Shown piece after piece: positions 14,434-20,093 of a stretch of 20,093 bases of DNA (position 1 is its first letter; each line of letters opens with the position of its first letter). The translations under genes were made by a program, and so were the position numbers. Below the pieces are notes generated by a model. It saw nothing but the letters and a program-made list of their open reading frames with translations. It had not been told where the DNA came from and searched no databases. This DNA comes from Thermoleophilia bacterium (lineage in GTDB: Bacteria > Actinomycetota > Thermoleophilia > Gaiellales > Gaiellaceae), in assembly GCA_025933895.1 (NCBI GenBank), contig JAICZB010000013.1:1-20093 (forward strand), given 5' to 3'.

Positions 14434-14671
14434 TTCTCCCTCCGAGGGATGAAAGTGGACGCCTAACGCTTGACGCGTTTTCGGCGGAAACCGGAGTTTC
14501 TTACCCAGGTAAATGCACGACCCAAACATGGTGAATTCGATTGAACAGTCAGTCAGTCTCACTCGAAAGGAAGCGGACCGTTTGCGTTCGGAATTCGCCG
14601 GCCGAGGGAGCGAGCTCACCCCTGCCGGCTCGCCGGCCTGGGCGATCTCTACCCGGACTAAGCTATGACCG
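14434..14671. promoter_or_regulatory. Divergent intergenic region with dyads
   Basis: This 238-base gap separates the secreted protein (minus) from homogentisate dioxygenase (plus). It holds a good Shine-Dalgarno for the minus gene and two perfect small dyads: AACGC-TTGAC-GCGTT (14465-14479) and TTACC-CA-GGTAA (14501-14512). A short CAGT tandem is at 14546-14558. The dyads lie 32-79 bases upstream of the minus-strand start, where an operator would sit. I cannot assign a convincing -35/-10 pair for the minus gene. No open frame in the gap looks like a gene. Confidence 0.4.
14659..14664 (+). promoter_or_regulatory. -10 box of homogentisate dioxygenase gene, leaderless type
   Basis: TAAGCT lies 7 bases upstream of the ATG at 14672 and there is no ribosome-binding sequence. 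The same spacing is seen at 2659, 7719 and, within one base, at 2646 and 5828. No clear -35 element is visible. Confidence 0.5.
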
Positions 14672-15886
14672 ATGCCGTTCTACCAGCGCCTCGGCGACGT
14701 CCCGCGCAAGCGTCACGTCCAGTTCCGCGACAACGGGACGCTCCTCACCGAAGAGGTGATGGGCCTCGAGGGCTTCACCGGCAACGAGTCGATCCTCTAC
14801 CACCTGCAGTCGCCCTGCCGCGTCATGGAGCTCGCCGGCTTCGAGTCGATCGTGCGCGAGGAGTGGGTGCCCGAGCAGCACGGGCACCTGCACTTCAAGA
14901 CGTTCGACACCGAGCCTGCCGGCGACGAGGTCACCGGCCGCCGCCTCCTCATGTGGAACGACGACGTCGAGATCTCGCTCTGCCGCCCTTCCGGGTCGAT
15001 GGACTATTTCTTCCGCAACGGCGAGGGCGACGAGGTCATCTTCGTCCACGAGGGCTCCGGCACGCTCGAGACGATCTTCGGCGACCTGCCGTACAAGGAG
15101 GGCGACTACGTCGTCGTCCCGCGCGGCACGACCTACCGCTTCAAGCCGGAAGGGCCGCAGCGCTACCTCGTATTCGAGACGCCGGGGCTGATCGAGATCC
15201 CGCGGCGGTACCGCAACCAGTACGGCCAGCTGATCGAGGGCGCGCCGTACTACCACCGCGACATCCATCCGCCGACCGAGTTGAGGACGGTGCGCGAGCG
15301 TGGGGAGTACCCGGTCAAGGTGCGCGTCCGCGACGGCTACCAGACGTACGTCGTCGACTACCACCCGTTCGACGTCGTCGGCTGGGACGGCTACCTCTAC
15401 CCGTGGACGTTCTCGATCCACGACTTCGAGCCGATCACCGGCCGCATCCACCAGCCGCCGCCCTCGCACCAGACCTTCGCGGGACAGAACTTCGTGATCT
15501 GCTCCTTCTGCCCGCGCAAGCTCGACTTCGACCCGCTCGCCGTCCCGATCCCGTACCACCACTCGAATCTCCAGTCCGAGGAGATGATCTATTACGTCTC
15601 CGGCAACTTCGGCTCGCGGAAGGGCGTCGAGGTCGGCTCGATCACGCTCCATCCGTCCGGCTTGCCGCACGGGCCGCAGCCGGGCCTGGCGGAGAAGGCG
15701 ATCGGGCTGCACGAGACGCACGAGCTCGCCGTGATGTGCGACACGTTCCATCCGCTGAAGCTGACGGAGTTCGCGCACGAGCTCGACGACGGGACGTACT
15801 GGCGCTCCTGGTACGAGAACGCGCAGGACGGCGACGCCTCCGAGGGCGCCGACGCGTCGGGCGCCGGGCTGACCTCGCACCTCTAG
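14672..15886 (+). CDS. hmgA: Homogentisate 1,2-dioxygenase
   Basis: The 404-residue cupin enzyme opens the ring of homogentisate to maleylacetoacetate. The N-terminus PFYQRLGDVPRKRHVQFR is typical of the actinobacterial branch. The Fe(II) ligands fit the human enzyme by spacing: His297 and Glu303 (HHSNLQSE) and His333 (LPHGPQP), that is +6 and +36, the same as human His335, Glu341 and His371. His250 (FSIHDFEP) is the best candidate for the catalytic base corresponding to human His292. The second cupin half also carries the motif HQPPPSHQTFAGQNFVICSF. The start is ATG 14672; ATG 14665 is in another frame. It heads an operon; the next gene follows after 12 bases. The acidic Ser/Ala/Gly tail (about 383-404) is probably disordered. 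Confidence 0.96.
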   Translation: MPFYQRLGDVPRKRHVQFRDNGTLLTEEVMGLEGFTGNESILYHLQSPCRVMELAGFESIVREEWVPEQHGHLHFKTFDTEPAGDEVTGRRLLMWNDDVEISLCRPSGSMDYFFRNGEGDEVIFVHEGSGTLETIFGDLPYKEGDYVVVPRGTTYRFKPEGPQRYLVFETPGLIEIPRRYRNQYGQLIEGAPYYHRDIHPPTELRTVRERGEYPVKVRVRDGYQTYVVDYHPFDVVGWDGYLYPWTFSIHDFEPITGRIHQPPPSHQTFAGQNFVICSFCPRKLDFDPLAVPIPYHHSNLQSEEMIYYVSGNFGSRKGVEVGSITLHPSGLPHGPQPGLAEKAIGLHETHELAVMCDTFHPLKLTEFAHELDDGTYWRSWYENAQDGDASEGADASGAGLTSHL

Positions 15887-15898
15887 CGCGCCACGCGC

Positions 15899-16705
15899 GT
15901 GCCGCTGCTGCCGGTCCCGCAGCCGTTCTCCCTGGAGTTGACGACGGCGCGCTTCCGCGCCTTCGGTCTCGACCGTGCGATGGTGTGGGAGGACGGCGCT
16001 CTGTATCGCGCGGCCGGCGGGCGGGAGCTGCGCATCGCACCGGCGGACGGCGGAGTCGACGTGGATCCGCTCGACGCGGAGACCGAGCCGGTCGTCCGCA
16101 AGCTGCTCGGCTTCGACTTCGATCTCGTCGCCTTCTCCGCCTGGGCCGCGGGAGAGGAGCTCCTCGCGCCGCTCGTCGTGCGCTTCGAGGGCTTCCGGCC
16201 CACGCTCGCACCGGATCCGTTCGAGATGCTCGTCGGCGCGATCACGGCGCAGCAGGTGTCGCTCTTCGCCGCGGTCGCGATCCGCAACCGCCTCGTCGAG
16301 CGCTTCGGCGAGCCAGTCGGTCGCGTGTGGGCGTTCCCGACGCGCGAGCGGCTCGCTGCAGTCTCGGAGGAGGAGCTCTTCTCGCTCGGCTTCTCGCGCC
16401 GCAAGGCCGAGTACGTGATCGGGCTCGCCCGCTCGGATCTCGACCTCGACGCGCTGGCGCTTCTCTCCGACGAGGAGGTGAAGGCGCAGCTGACGGCTCT
16501 GCGCGGGCTCGGCGAATGGACGGCGGACTGGTTCCTCGCCCGCTACCTCGGCCGCCCGCGTGCCTGGCCGGCCGGCGACCTCGCTCTGCGTAAGGCCGTG
16601 CTCGCGCTCTATGGTGACGTGGACGTCCGCGCCGCAGGCGCACGCTTCGAGCCGTTCCAGAACCTGTCCGCCCACTACCTCCTCGCCCGGTACCTCACTG
16701 TCTGA
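15899..16705 (+). CDS. alkA: DNA-3-methyladenine glycosylase II, AlkA-like
   Basis: This 268-residue protein belongs to the HhH-GPD base-excision superfamily. The N-terminal ~100 residues form the AlkA-type beta domain. The core starts with DPFEMLVGAITAQQVS (106-121). The helix-hairpin-helix is LTALRGLGEWTAD (198-210), and the catalytic aspartate is Asp227 in WPAGDLALRKAV. There are no FeS-cluster cysteines, which separates it from Nth and MutY. AlkA removes alkylated purines such as 3-methyladenine from DNA. GTG 15899 is the start, 12 bases after the HGD stop. Placement in an aromatic-catabolism operon is unusual; the neighbours give no hint of an Ada-type alkylation regulon. Confidence 0.92.
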   Translation: MPLLPVPQPFSLELTTARFRAFGLDRAMVWEDGALYRAAGGRELRIAPADGGVDVDPLDAETEPVVRKLLGFDFDLVAFSAWAAGEELLAPLVVRFEGFRPTLAPDPFEMLVGAITAQQVSLFAAVAIRNRLVERFGEPVGRVWAFPTRERLAAVSEEELFSLGFSRRKAEYVIGLARSDLDLDALALLSDEEVKAQLTALRGLGEWTADWFLARYLGRPRAWPAGDLALRKAVLALYGDVDVRAAGARFEPFQNLSAHYLLARYLTV

Positions 16706-16714
16706 TCCAGCCCT

Positions 16715-17635
16715 GTGATCCGCCCCGCGACCGCCGACGACCTGCCGCTCGTGCGCGAGCTCTGGCAGGCGTTCAACACCGAGATTCCGGACGAGCAGTG
16801 GCGCGAAGACGACCTCGCCGAGGATCTGAACTGGCTCGAGCAGGCCGTCGAGGAGGAGGTCGTCCTGCTCGCCGACGAGGACGGGCTCGCGGTCGCGCGC
16901 CGGAAGGGCGATCGCCTGGGTTTCCTGGAAGTCGTGTACGTGCGGCCGGACGCGAGGCGCAAGGGCCTCGCCGCCGAGCTCGTCCGCGAGGTCGTCACCC
17001 GGCTGCAGGAGTCGGGGGCGGAGATGCTCGAGCTCGAGGTTCTCGCCTCGAACACGGAGGCGCGCGCGATCTACGAGCACTGGGGCTTCAAGCCGGTCGA
17101 GCTGACGCTCGGCGCGTCCGTCTCGCAGCTCTCTCAGCGTCTCGCACCCGCGGACGGGCCGACGTTCGGCTTCGCGCACGTCCAGACCGACGACGTCGAG
17201 AAGGTCAAGCGGGACGCGGTCAAGGTGCTGCGCAGCGAGCCGGACGTCGAGGTCGAGGGCGGTTGGGTGCGCGTGCGCTCCGACGCGACCGACGCCGATC
17301 CGGCGCGGCTGAAGTCGCTCGCGAAGGAGCTCTCGTACACGACCGGCGGGGTCGTGCTCTCGCTCGGCATCGAGCGCGGCGTGGTCGTCCGGTACGACCT
17401 CTTCGACCGCGGCTCGGACGTCGACGAGTATCTGTCCGTGCCGGAGTACTACGGGGCGCTGCCACCGGGCGATGCCTACGCGCTCGGCGCGAACGCGACC
17501 GTCGTCGGACGGCTGACCGGCGCGGATCCGAGGCGCGTCCGCGAGGTCGCGCGCACCGCGGCCTCGCCCGACGAGTTGCCGCCGGCCCAGGAGCTGTACG
17601 AGCAGATCGCCTCCGTGATCGGACTACGGCCGTGA
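16715..17635 (+). CDS. GNAT acetyltransferase with extra C-terminal domain
   Basis: Residues 1-140 form a GNAT domain: MIRPATADDLPLVRELW at the start, the acetyl-CoA pyrophosphate loop YVRPDARRKGLAAEL (75-89), and motif B ASNTEARAIYEHWGFKPVEL (111-130). After a short linker, residues about 150-306 form a second domain that I do not recognise. It begins FGFAHVQTDDVEKVKRD, has an alternating strand/helix pattern, and includes DEYLSVPEYYGALPPGD, which looks like a conserved core. No second acetyl-CoA motif is visible in it, so it is not a duplicated GNAT. Start is GTG 16715, nine bases after the glycosylase stop; the stop overlaps the GST start (GTGA). The acceptor is unknown; protein or antibiotic amines are typical of the family. 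Confidence 0.85.
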   Translation: MIRPATADDLPLVRELWQAFNTEIPDEQWREDDLAEDLNWLEQAVEEEVVLLADEDGLAVARRKGDRLGFLEVVYVRPDARRKGLAAELVREVVTRLQESGAEMLELEVLASNTEARAIYEHWGFKPVELTLGASVSQLSQRLAPADGPTFGFAHVQTDDVEKVKRDAVKVLRSEPDVEVEGGWVRVRSDATDADPARLKSLAKELSYTTGGVVLSLGIERGVVVRYDLFDRGSDVDEYLSVPEYYGALPPGDAYALGANATVVGRLTGADPRRVREVARTAASPDELPPAQELYEQIASVIGLRP

Positions 17636-18207
17636 TCACGCTCTACAACGCCGCACGTTGCCCCTATGCCGCACGCGCCCGCATCGTGCTCGCCGAGAAG
17701 GGGATCGAGTTCGAGGTCGTCGAGATCGACCTCTCCGACCGGCCTGCGTGGCTCTACGAGAAGAACCCGGCCGGGCGCGTGCCCGTGCTCGAGGAGGACG
17801 GCTGGGTGTTGCCGGAATCGGTCGTGATCATGGAGTTTCTCGAGGAGCGCTACCCCGAGCCGCCGCTGCTGCCGGCCGATCCCGCCGACCGCGCCGCGGT
17901 CAGGCTCCTCGTCTTCCGCGACCACGACTTCACGGATCCGTACTACGCGTTCCGGCGCGGGGAGGACGGGGCGCGCGAGGAGCTCGACACCGCACTCGGG
18001 CGGCTCGAAGCCCTGCTCGGCGAGCGGCCGTACCTCGGCGGGATGGAGTACGGGCTCGCCGACATCGCGTATGTCCCGTGGCTGCTGCGTGCCCGCGACA
18101 TGCTCGGTGTCGAGCTCGACGGTTTCCCATCGCTCGCCGACTGGCTCGCGCGGCTCGAGCAACGGCCCGCGATCGCGTCCGAAGCCGGTATCGTCGCCGC
18201 CCTGTGA
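17632..18207 (+). CDS. Glutathione S-transferase family protein, candidate maleylacetoacetate isomerase
   Basis: The 191-residue protein has the two-domain GST fold. The thioredoxin-like half (1-80) has Cys10 in ARCPYAAR at the catalytic position, the cis-proline VPVL (50-53) and the glutathione-binding PESVVIMEFL (61-70, with Glu62-Ser63). The helical half includes the conserved N-cap GLADIAYVPWL (141-151). The CPYA motif fits omega- or zeta-like cysteine GSTs. Because HPPD and HGD are nearby and HGD heads this operon, cis-trans isomerisation of maleylacetoacetate to fumarylacetoacetate is a good guess. The zeta motif SSCxxxR is not present, so a thiol-transfer or dehydroascorbate-like role is an alternative. 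GTG 17632 overlaps the GNAT stop; its own stop overlaps the next start. Confidence 0.87.
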   Translation: MITLYNAARCPYAARARIVLAEKGIEFEVVEIDLSDRPAWLYEKNPAGRVPVLEEDGWVLPESVVIMEFLEERYPEPPLLPADPADRAAVRLLVFRDHDFTDPYYAFRRGEDGAREELDTALGRLEALLGERPYLGGMEYGLADIAYVPWLLRARDMLGVELDGFPSLADWLARLEQRPAIASEAGIVAAL

Positions 18208-18992
18208 GGGCGGTCGTCGATTCAGCCTGGCTCGCCGAGCATCTCGGCGACGACGATCTCGTCGTGGGCGACGTCCGCGGCCCGAACGCGCATATGCGCG
18301 GGCACATCCCCGGCTCGCGGCCGCTCGTCCTCGGCTCGCCGCCGCCCGCGGCGGACGAGGAATCGGCCCGCGCGCTCGCACAGGAGATCGCATTACGGCT
18401 GCGGCGGCACGGGATCACCGGCCGCGAGCGGCTCGTGCTCGTCGATCGCGGCGACGGCGTCGGCGCGATGCCGGCGGCGCAGATGGCCGAGCTCGCGGGG
18501 CATCCGCAGGTGGCGATCCTCCTCGGCGGCATCGCCGGCTGGCAGGGCGAGCTCGAGGAGGGAGCCGTCGAGCTCGATCACGTGCGGGAGCCGGAGGCCG
18601 ACCTCGAGCCGAGCCCGCGCGCGCTGCCGACGCGGCAGGACCTCGTGGCCCGGCTCGGCGACGGGTCGCTCGCGATCCTCGACGTGCGGACGCCGGACGA
18701 GTACACCGGCCGGCGCGGCAAGCCGTGCGATCCGCGCCAGGGCCACATCCCGGGCGCGCGGAACCTCGACGTCACCGAGCTGTTCGAAGGCCCGGGACGG
18801 CCTGCGCCGTCGGAGAGGATTCGCGAGCTCGTCGGCTTGCCCGAGGGGACGGAGATCGTCGCCTACTGCCACTCCGGCTCGCGCTCGGCGCTCGCCACGC
18901 TGGCCCTCCGCTCGGCTGGCTACGAGGCGCGCAACTACGCCGGCTCCTGGCACGAGTGGAGCCGTCACGACGAGCTTCCGCTCGAGCGCTGA
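18204..18992 (+). CDS. Two-domain thiosulfate sulfurtransferase (rhodanese)
   Basis: Two rhodanese domains are visible in 262 residues. The N-terminal one (about 1-118: VVDSAWLAEHL, VVGDVRGPNAHMRGHIPGS, LLGGIAGWQG) lacks a catalytic cysteine, as is normal. The C-terminal one (about 140-262) has ILDVRTPDEYTG (158-169), GHIPGARNLD (180-189) and the active-site loop YCHSGSRSA with Cys222 as sulfur carrier. The reaction moves a sulfane sulfur from thiosulfate to cyanide or another thiol in the cytoplasm. The loop CHSGSR differs from the CRKGVT of bovine rhodanese, so the natural acceptor or donor may differ. The start GTG 18204 overlaps the GST stop. It ends one base before the stop of the opposing membrane-protein gene. 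Confidence 0.93.
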   Translation: MRAVVDSAWLAEHLGDDDLVVGDVRGPNAHMRGHIPGSRPLVLGSPPPAADEESARALAQEIALRLRRHGITGRERLVLVDRGDGVGAMPAAQMAELAGHPQVAILLGGIAGWQGELEEGAVELDHVREPEADLEPSPRALPTRQDLVARLGDGSLAILDVRTPDEYTGRRGKPCDPRQGHIPGARNLDVTELFEGPGRPAPSERIRELVGLPEGTEIVAYCHSGSRSALATLALRSAGYEARNYAGSWHEWSRHDELPLER

Positions 18993-18993
18993 G

Positions 18994-19506
18994 CTACTCC
19001 TCGGACGCTGCGGGAGTCTCCGGAGGCGATTCCGGCGGCGCGTCGCCGTGCTGCATCTGACCCCACGGCAGCGCCTCGCCCGACGCACGCATCTCCATGA
19101 CCGCGGCGGCGGTCTCGGCAATGCCCGCGATCAGCGCCAGGTAGATGCCGTATCTCGCCCCGACGCCGTAGCTGATGCCGACGGCGTGATAGCGCGGGAA
19201 GCTCACCCAGCGGATGATCACGAGCAGCAGGCCGAGTGCCGCGATACCGGCGACGAGGGTCGACGGCCCCACGCGCAGCGACGGCAACGTGGCCCCCGAA
19301 CGGCGGAGCACCACGAGCACGCCCGCGATGGTCAGGAGCAATCCCCCGGCCCAGGCCGAGAAGCCGGCCGACCAACCGCTGACGGACGCGCTGAACGGCC
19401 CTACGCTGACGCCGTACCAGGGCAGGAAGAGTGCGATGAACGCGACCGCCGCTCCGCCTGCGATCACCCGATCCAGCGTGCTCATGGTCTTCCAGTCGAA
19501 CCGCAT
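18994..19506 (-). CDS. Four-helix membrane protein of unknown function
   Basis: I do not recognise the family. The 170-residue protein has four predicted membrane spans at about 13-30, 51-67, 82-102 and 117-137. The C-terminal tail is rich in Pro, Glu and Ala and is likely cytoplasmic and disordered. The first span ends in LFLPWYGVSVG and the loop contains alternating Ser/Gly, a pattern common in small actinobacterial membrane proteins that may stabilise the envelope. The start is ATG 19504-19506, supported by GGAGGT (complement of 19513-19518) six bases upstream. A longer frame to 19575 exists but adds a non-conserved-looking, Gly/Arg-rich piece. The gene faces the sulfurtransferase gene with one base between the two stops. 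Confidence 0.75.
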   Translation of the reverse strand: MRFDWKTMSTLDRVIAGGAAVAFIALFLPWYGVSVGPFSASVSGWSAGFSAWAGGLLLTIAGVLVVLRRSGATLPSLRVGPSTLVAGIAALGLLLVIIRWVSFPRYHAVGISYGVGARYGIYLALIAGIAETAAAVMEMRASGEALPWGQMQHGDAPPESPPETPAASEE

Positions 19507-19546
19507 CTCCCCACCTCCAAAGCCGAAATCCCCCCGACCGCGGGCT

Positions 19547-19575
19547 ATCGTGAACCGCCCGGCGGACGGAGTCAA
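19547..19575 (-). promoter_or_regulatory. Putative promoter of the membrane-protein gene
   Basis: On the minus strand TTGACT (complement of 19570-19575) and CACGAT (complement of 19547-19552) are 17 bases apart. The start codon is at 19506, about 35 bases beyond the expected transcription start, leaving room for the visible Shine-Dalgarno. The -10 is a modest match. Confidence 0.4.
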
Positions 19576-19590
19576 GCCGGCAGAGCGACC

Positions 19591-19620
19591 TTGAAAGTGT
19601 GCACTCCGGCGGTGGAGAAT
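19591..19620 (+). promoter_or_regulatory. Putative promoter of the small secreted-protein gene
   Basis: TTGAAA (19591-19596) and GAGAAT (19615-19620) are separated by 18 bases. The ATG is at 19660, giving a leader of about 30 bases that contains GAGGAG. This is the canonical leadered type, unlike the leaderless starts elsewhere in the window. Confidence 0.4.
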
Positions 19621-19659
19621 GCGGCGAAGCGCACCAGCAGCCGAGGAGAGGAGCTAAGG

Positions 19660-20055
19660 ATGAGGCACGCACGAGGGATTCGTCTTCTGTCGATCGTCGC
19701 CCTGGTGGCGATCTGCTGCACCGGAACGGCCATGGCCGCGGTGAGCTTCTCGAGCTCCCGCGCGACCGTGCAGGTGAAGCTCGGCGGAAAGTGGAAGGGG
19801 CAGTACAGCGGCGCAGTCTCGGGTCACTTCACGCTTCACTGGAAGCAGACGGGGACGCGGTTGCACGGGACGATTTCGCTCTCGAACCCGAAGGGCAAGT
19901 ACGGCGTCGGAGGCAGCGTGGACGGCAAGAAGATCAAGTTCGGGGCTGTCGGCGTAGGCGCCAAGTACAAGGGCAAGGTCAACGGCACGAAGATGTCGGG
20001 AACCTGGACGAGCGGCAAGGGTGGCGGCAGCTGGAGCGCTCACAAGGCCCGCTGA
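19660..20055 (+). CDS. Small, strongly basic secreted protein
   Basis: The 131-residue product has a clean Sec signal peptide: basic MRHARGIR, hydrophobic 9-24, and AMA-AV for cleavage after about residue 26. The mature part of about 105 residues is rich in Lys and Gly and almost free of acidic residues. It alternates hydrophobic and polar residues in short strands separated by Gly (KWKGQYSG, HFTLHWKQTG, LHGTISL, VGGSVDGKKIKFG, YKGKVNGTKMSGTW, GGSWSAHKA), which suggests a small beta barrel or sandwich. I cannot name the family. The start is ATG 19660, eight bases after GAGGAG. Binding to acidic wall polymers or DNA is plausible from charge but is inference. Confidence 0.75.
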   Translation: MRHARGIRLLSIVALVAICCTGTAMAAVSFSSSRATVQVKLGGKWKGQYSGAVSGHFTLHWKQTGTRLHGTISLSNPKGKYGVGGSVDGKKIKFGAVGVGAKYKGKVNGTKMSGTWTSGKGGGSWSAHKAR

Positions 20056-20063
20056 CCGACTGA

Positions 20064-20093
20064 TCAAGCCAGCGCGATCAGCGCGACGCCGCC
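20064..20093 (-). CDS. Possible C-terminal end of a minus-strand gene
   Basis: On the minus strand the last 30 bases read GGVALIALA followed by TGA (complement of 20064-20066). The hydrophobic end would suit a membrane protein. Only nine residues are visible, so this is weak. A 6-base dyad CTGATC/GATCAG (20060-20065, 20076-20081) overlaps it. Confidence 0.2.
   Translation of the reverse strand, partial: GGVALIALA

Noticed and set aside
11071..14466. 1131-aa plus-strand open frame opposite the secreted protein
   Set aside because: The translation is low-complexity Arg/Val/Gly/Asp without domains, while the minus strand gives signal peptide, Asp boxes, FN3 and PKD.
14546..14558. CAGT tandem repeat as a phase-variation tract
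   Set aside because: Only three units and not within a coding start or promoter box; too short to support the claim.
14665..14671. ATG at 14665 as the start of the homogentisate dioxygenase
   Set aside because: It is in a different frame; the HGD frame starts at ATG 14672.
14663..17179. 838-aa minus-strand open frame
   Set aside because: It is antisense to HGD, AlkA and GNAT genes, which all have intact catalytic motifs.
18204..18560. Missing catalytic cysteine in the first rhodanese domain as a defect
   Set aside because: This is normal for two-domain thiosulfate sulfurtransferases; only the second domain carries the active cysteine.
1..20093. CRISPR array, tRNA, rRNA, insertion sequence or prophage
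   Set aside because: I saw no regularly spaced repeats, no cloverleaf-type sequence and no transposase, integrase or structural phage gene on either strand.

Overview
The window is high-GC bacterial chromosomal DNA, densely coded, with many GTG starts, one TTG start, one probable CTG start and frequent 4-base start/stop overlaps. Gene content and codon style suggest a soil actinobacterium, possibly of the Thermoleophilia. That placement is an inference from style, not from a marker gene. I see no rRNA, tRNA, CRISPR array, phage genes or transposase.

Left part (1-2637). A class-III aminotransferase cut by the window edge converges on a minus-strand operon of a 91-aa hypothetical gene, a FabL-type reductase and a SAM methyltransferase. 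The gap between them (797-983) holds a large nested inverted repeat (841-956) that looks like a REP doublet. Middle-left part (2672-5819). A DMT/EamA exporter diverges from that operon across only 34 bp. It is followed by a GntR regulator, an ABC ATPase and an ABC permease, a self-contained operon with a textbook -35/-10 promoter and an overlapping operator-like dyad.

Middle part (5840-10564). 4-hydroxyphenylpyruvate dioxygenase is followed by a DUF2071 protein that seems to start at CTG. Then comes a tightly coupled set: a CDF metal transporter with three C-terminal repeats, a shortened fumarylacetoacetate-hydrolase-like protein without its metal ligands, and a sarcosine-oxidase-like flavoenzyme. 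A strong two-way terminator hairpin (10619-10649) separates this from a 1253-aa secreted multidomain protein on the minus strand (Asp-box propeller, FN3, PKD).

Right part (14672-20093). Homogentisate 1,2-dioxygenase leads an operon with an AlkA-type DNA glycosylase, a GNAT protein with an extra C-terminal domain, a GST-family protein that could be maleylacetoacetate isomerase, and a two-domain thiosulfate sulfurtransferase. A four-helix membrane protein (minus strand) and a small, very basic secreted protein (plus strand) diverge at the right end.

The main metabolic theme is aerobic tyrosine/phenylalanine breakdown through homogentisate: HPPD, HGD and a candidate isomerase are present, but the only FAH-like gene appears catalytically dead. 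A regulatory theme is leaderless transcription: at least five starts sit 6-8 nt downstream of a TANNNT-like -10 box. I did not find a clear new defence or mobile system. The best candidates for something undescribed are the REP-doublet element, the CDF/FAH-like/flavoenzyme operon and the 34-bp divergent promoter.
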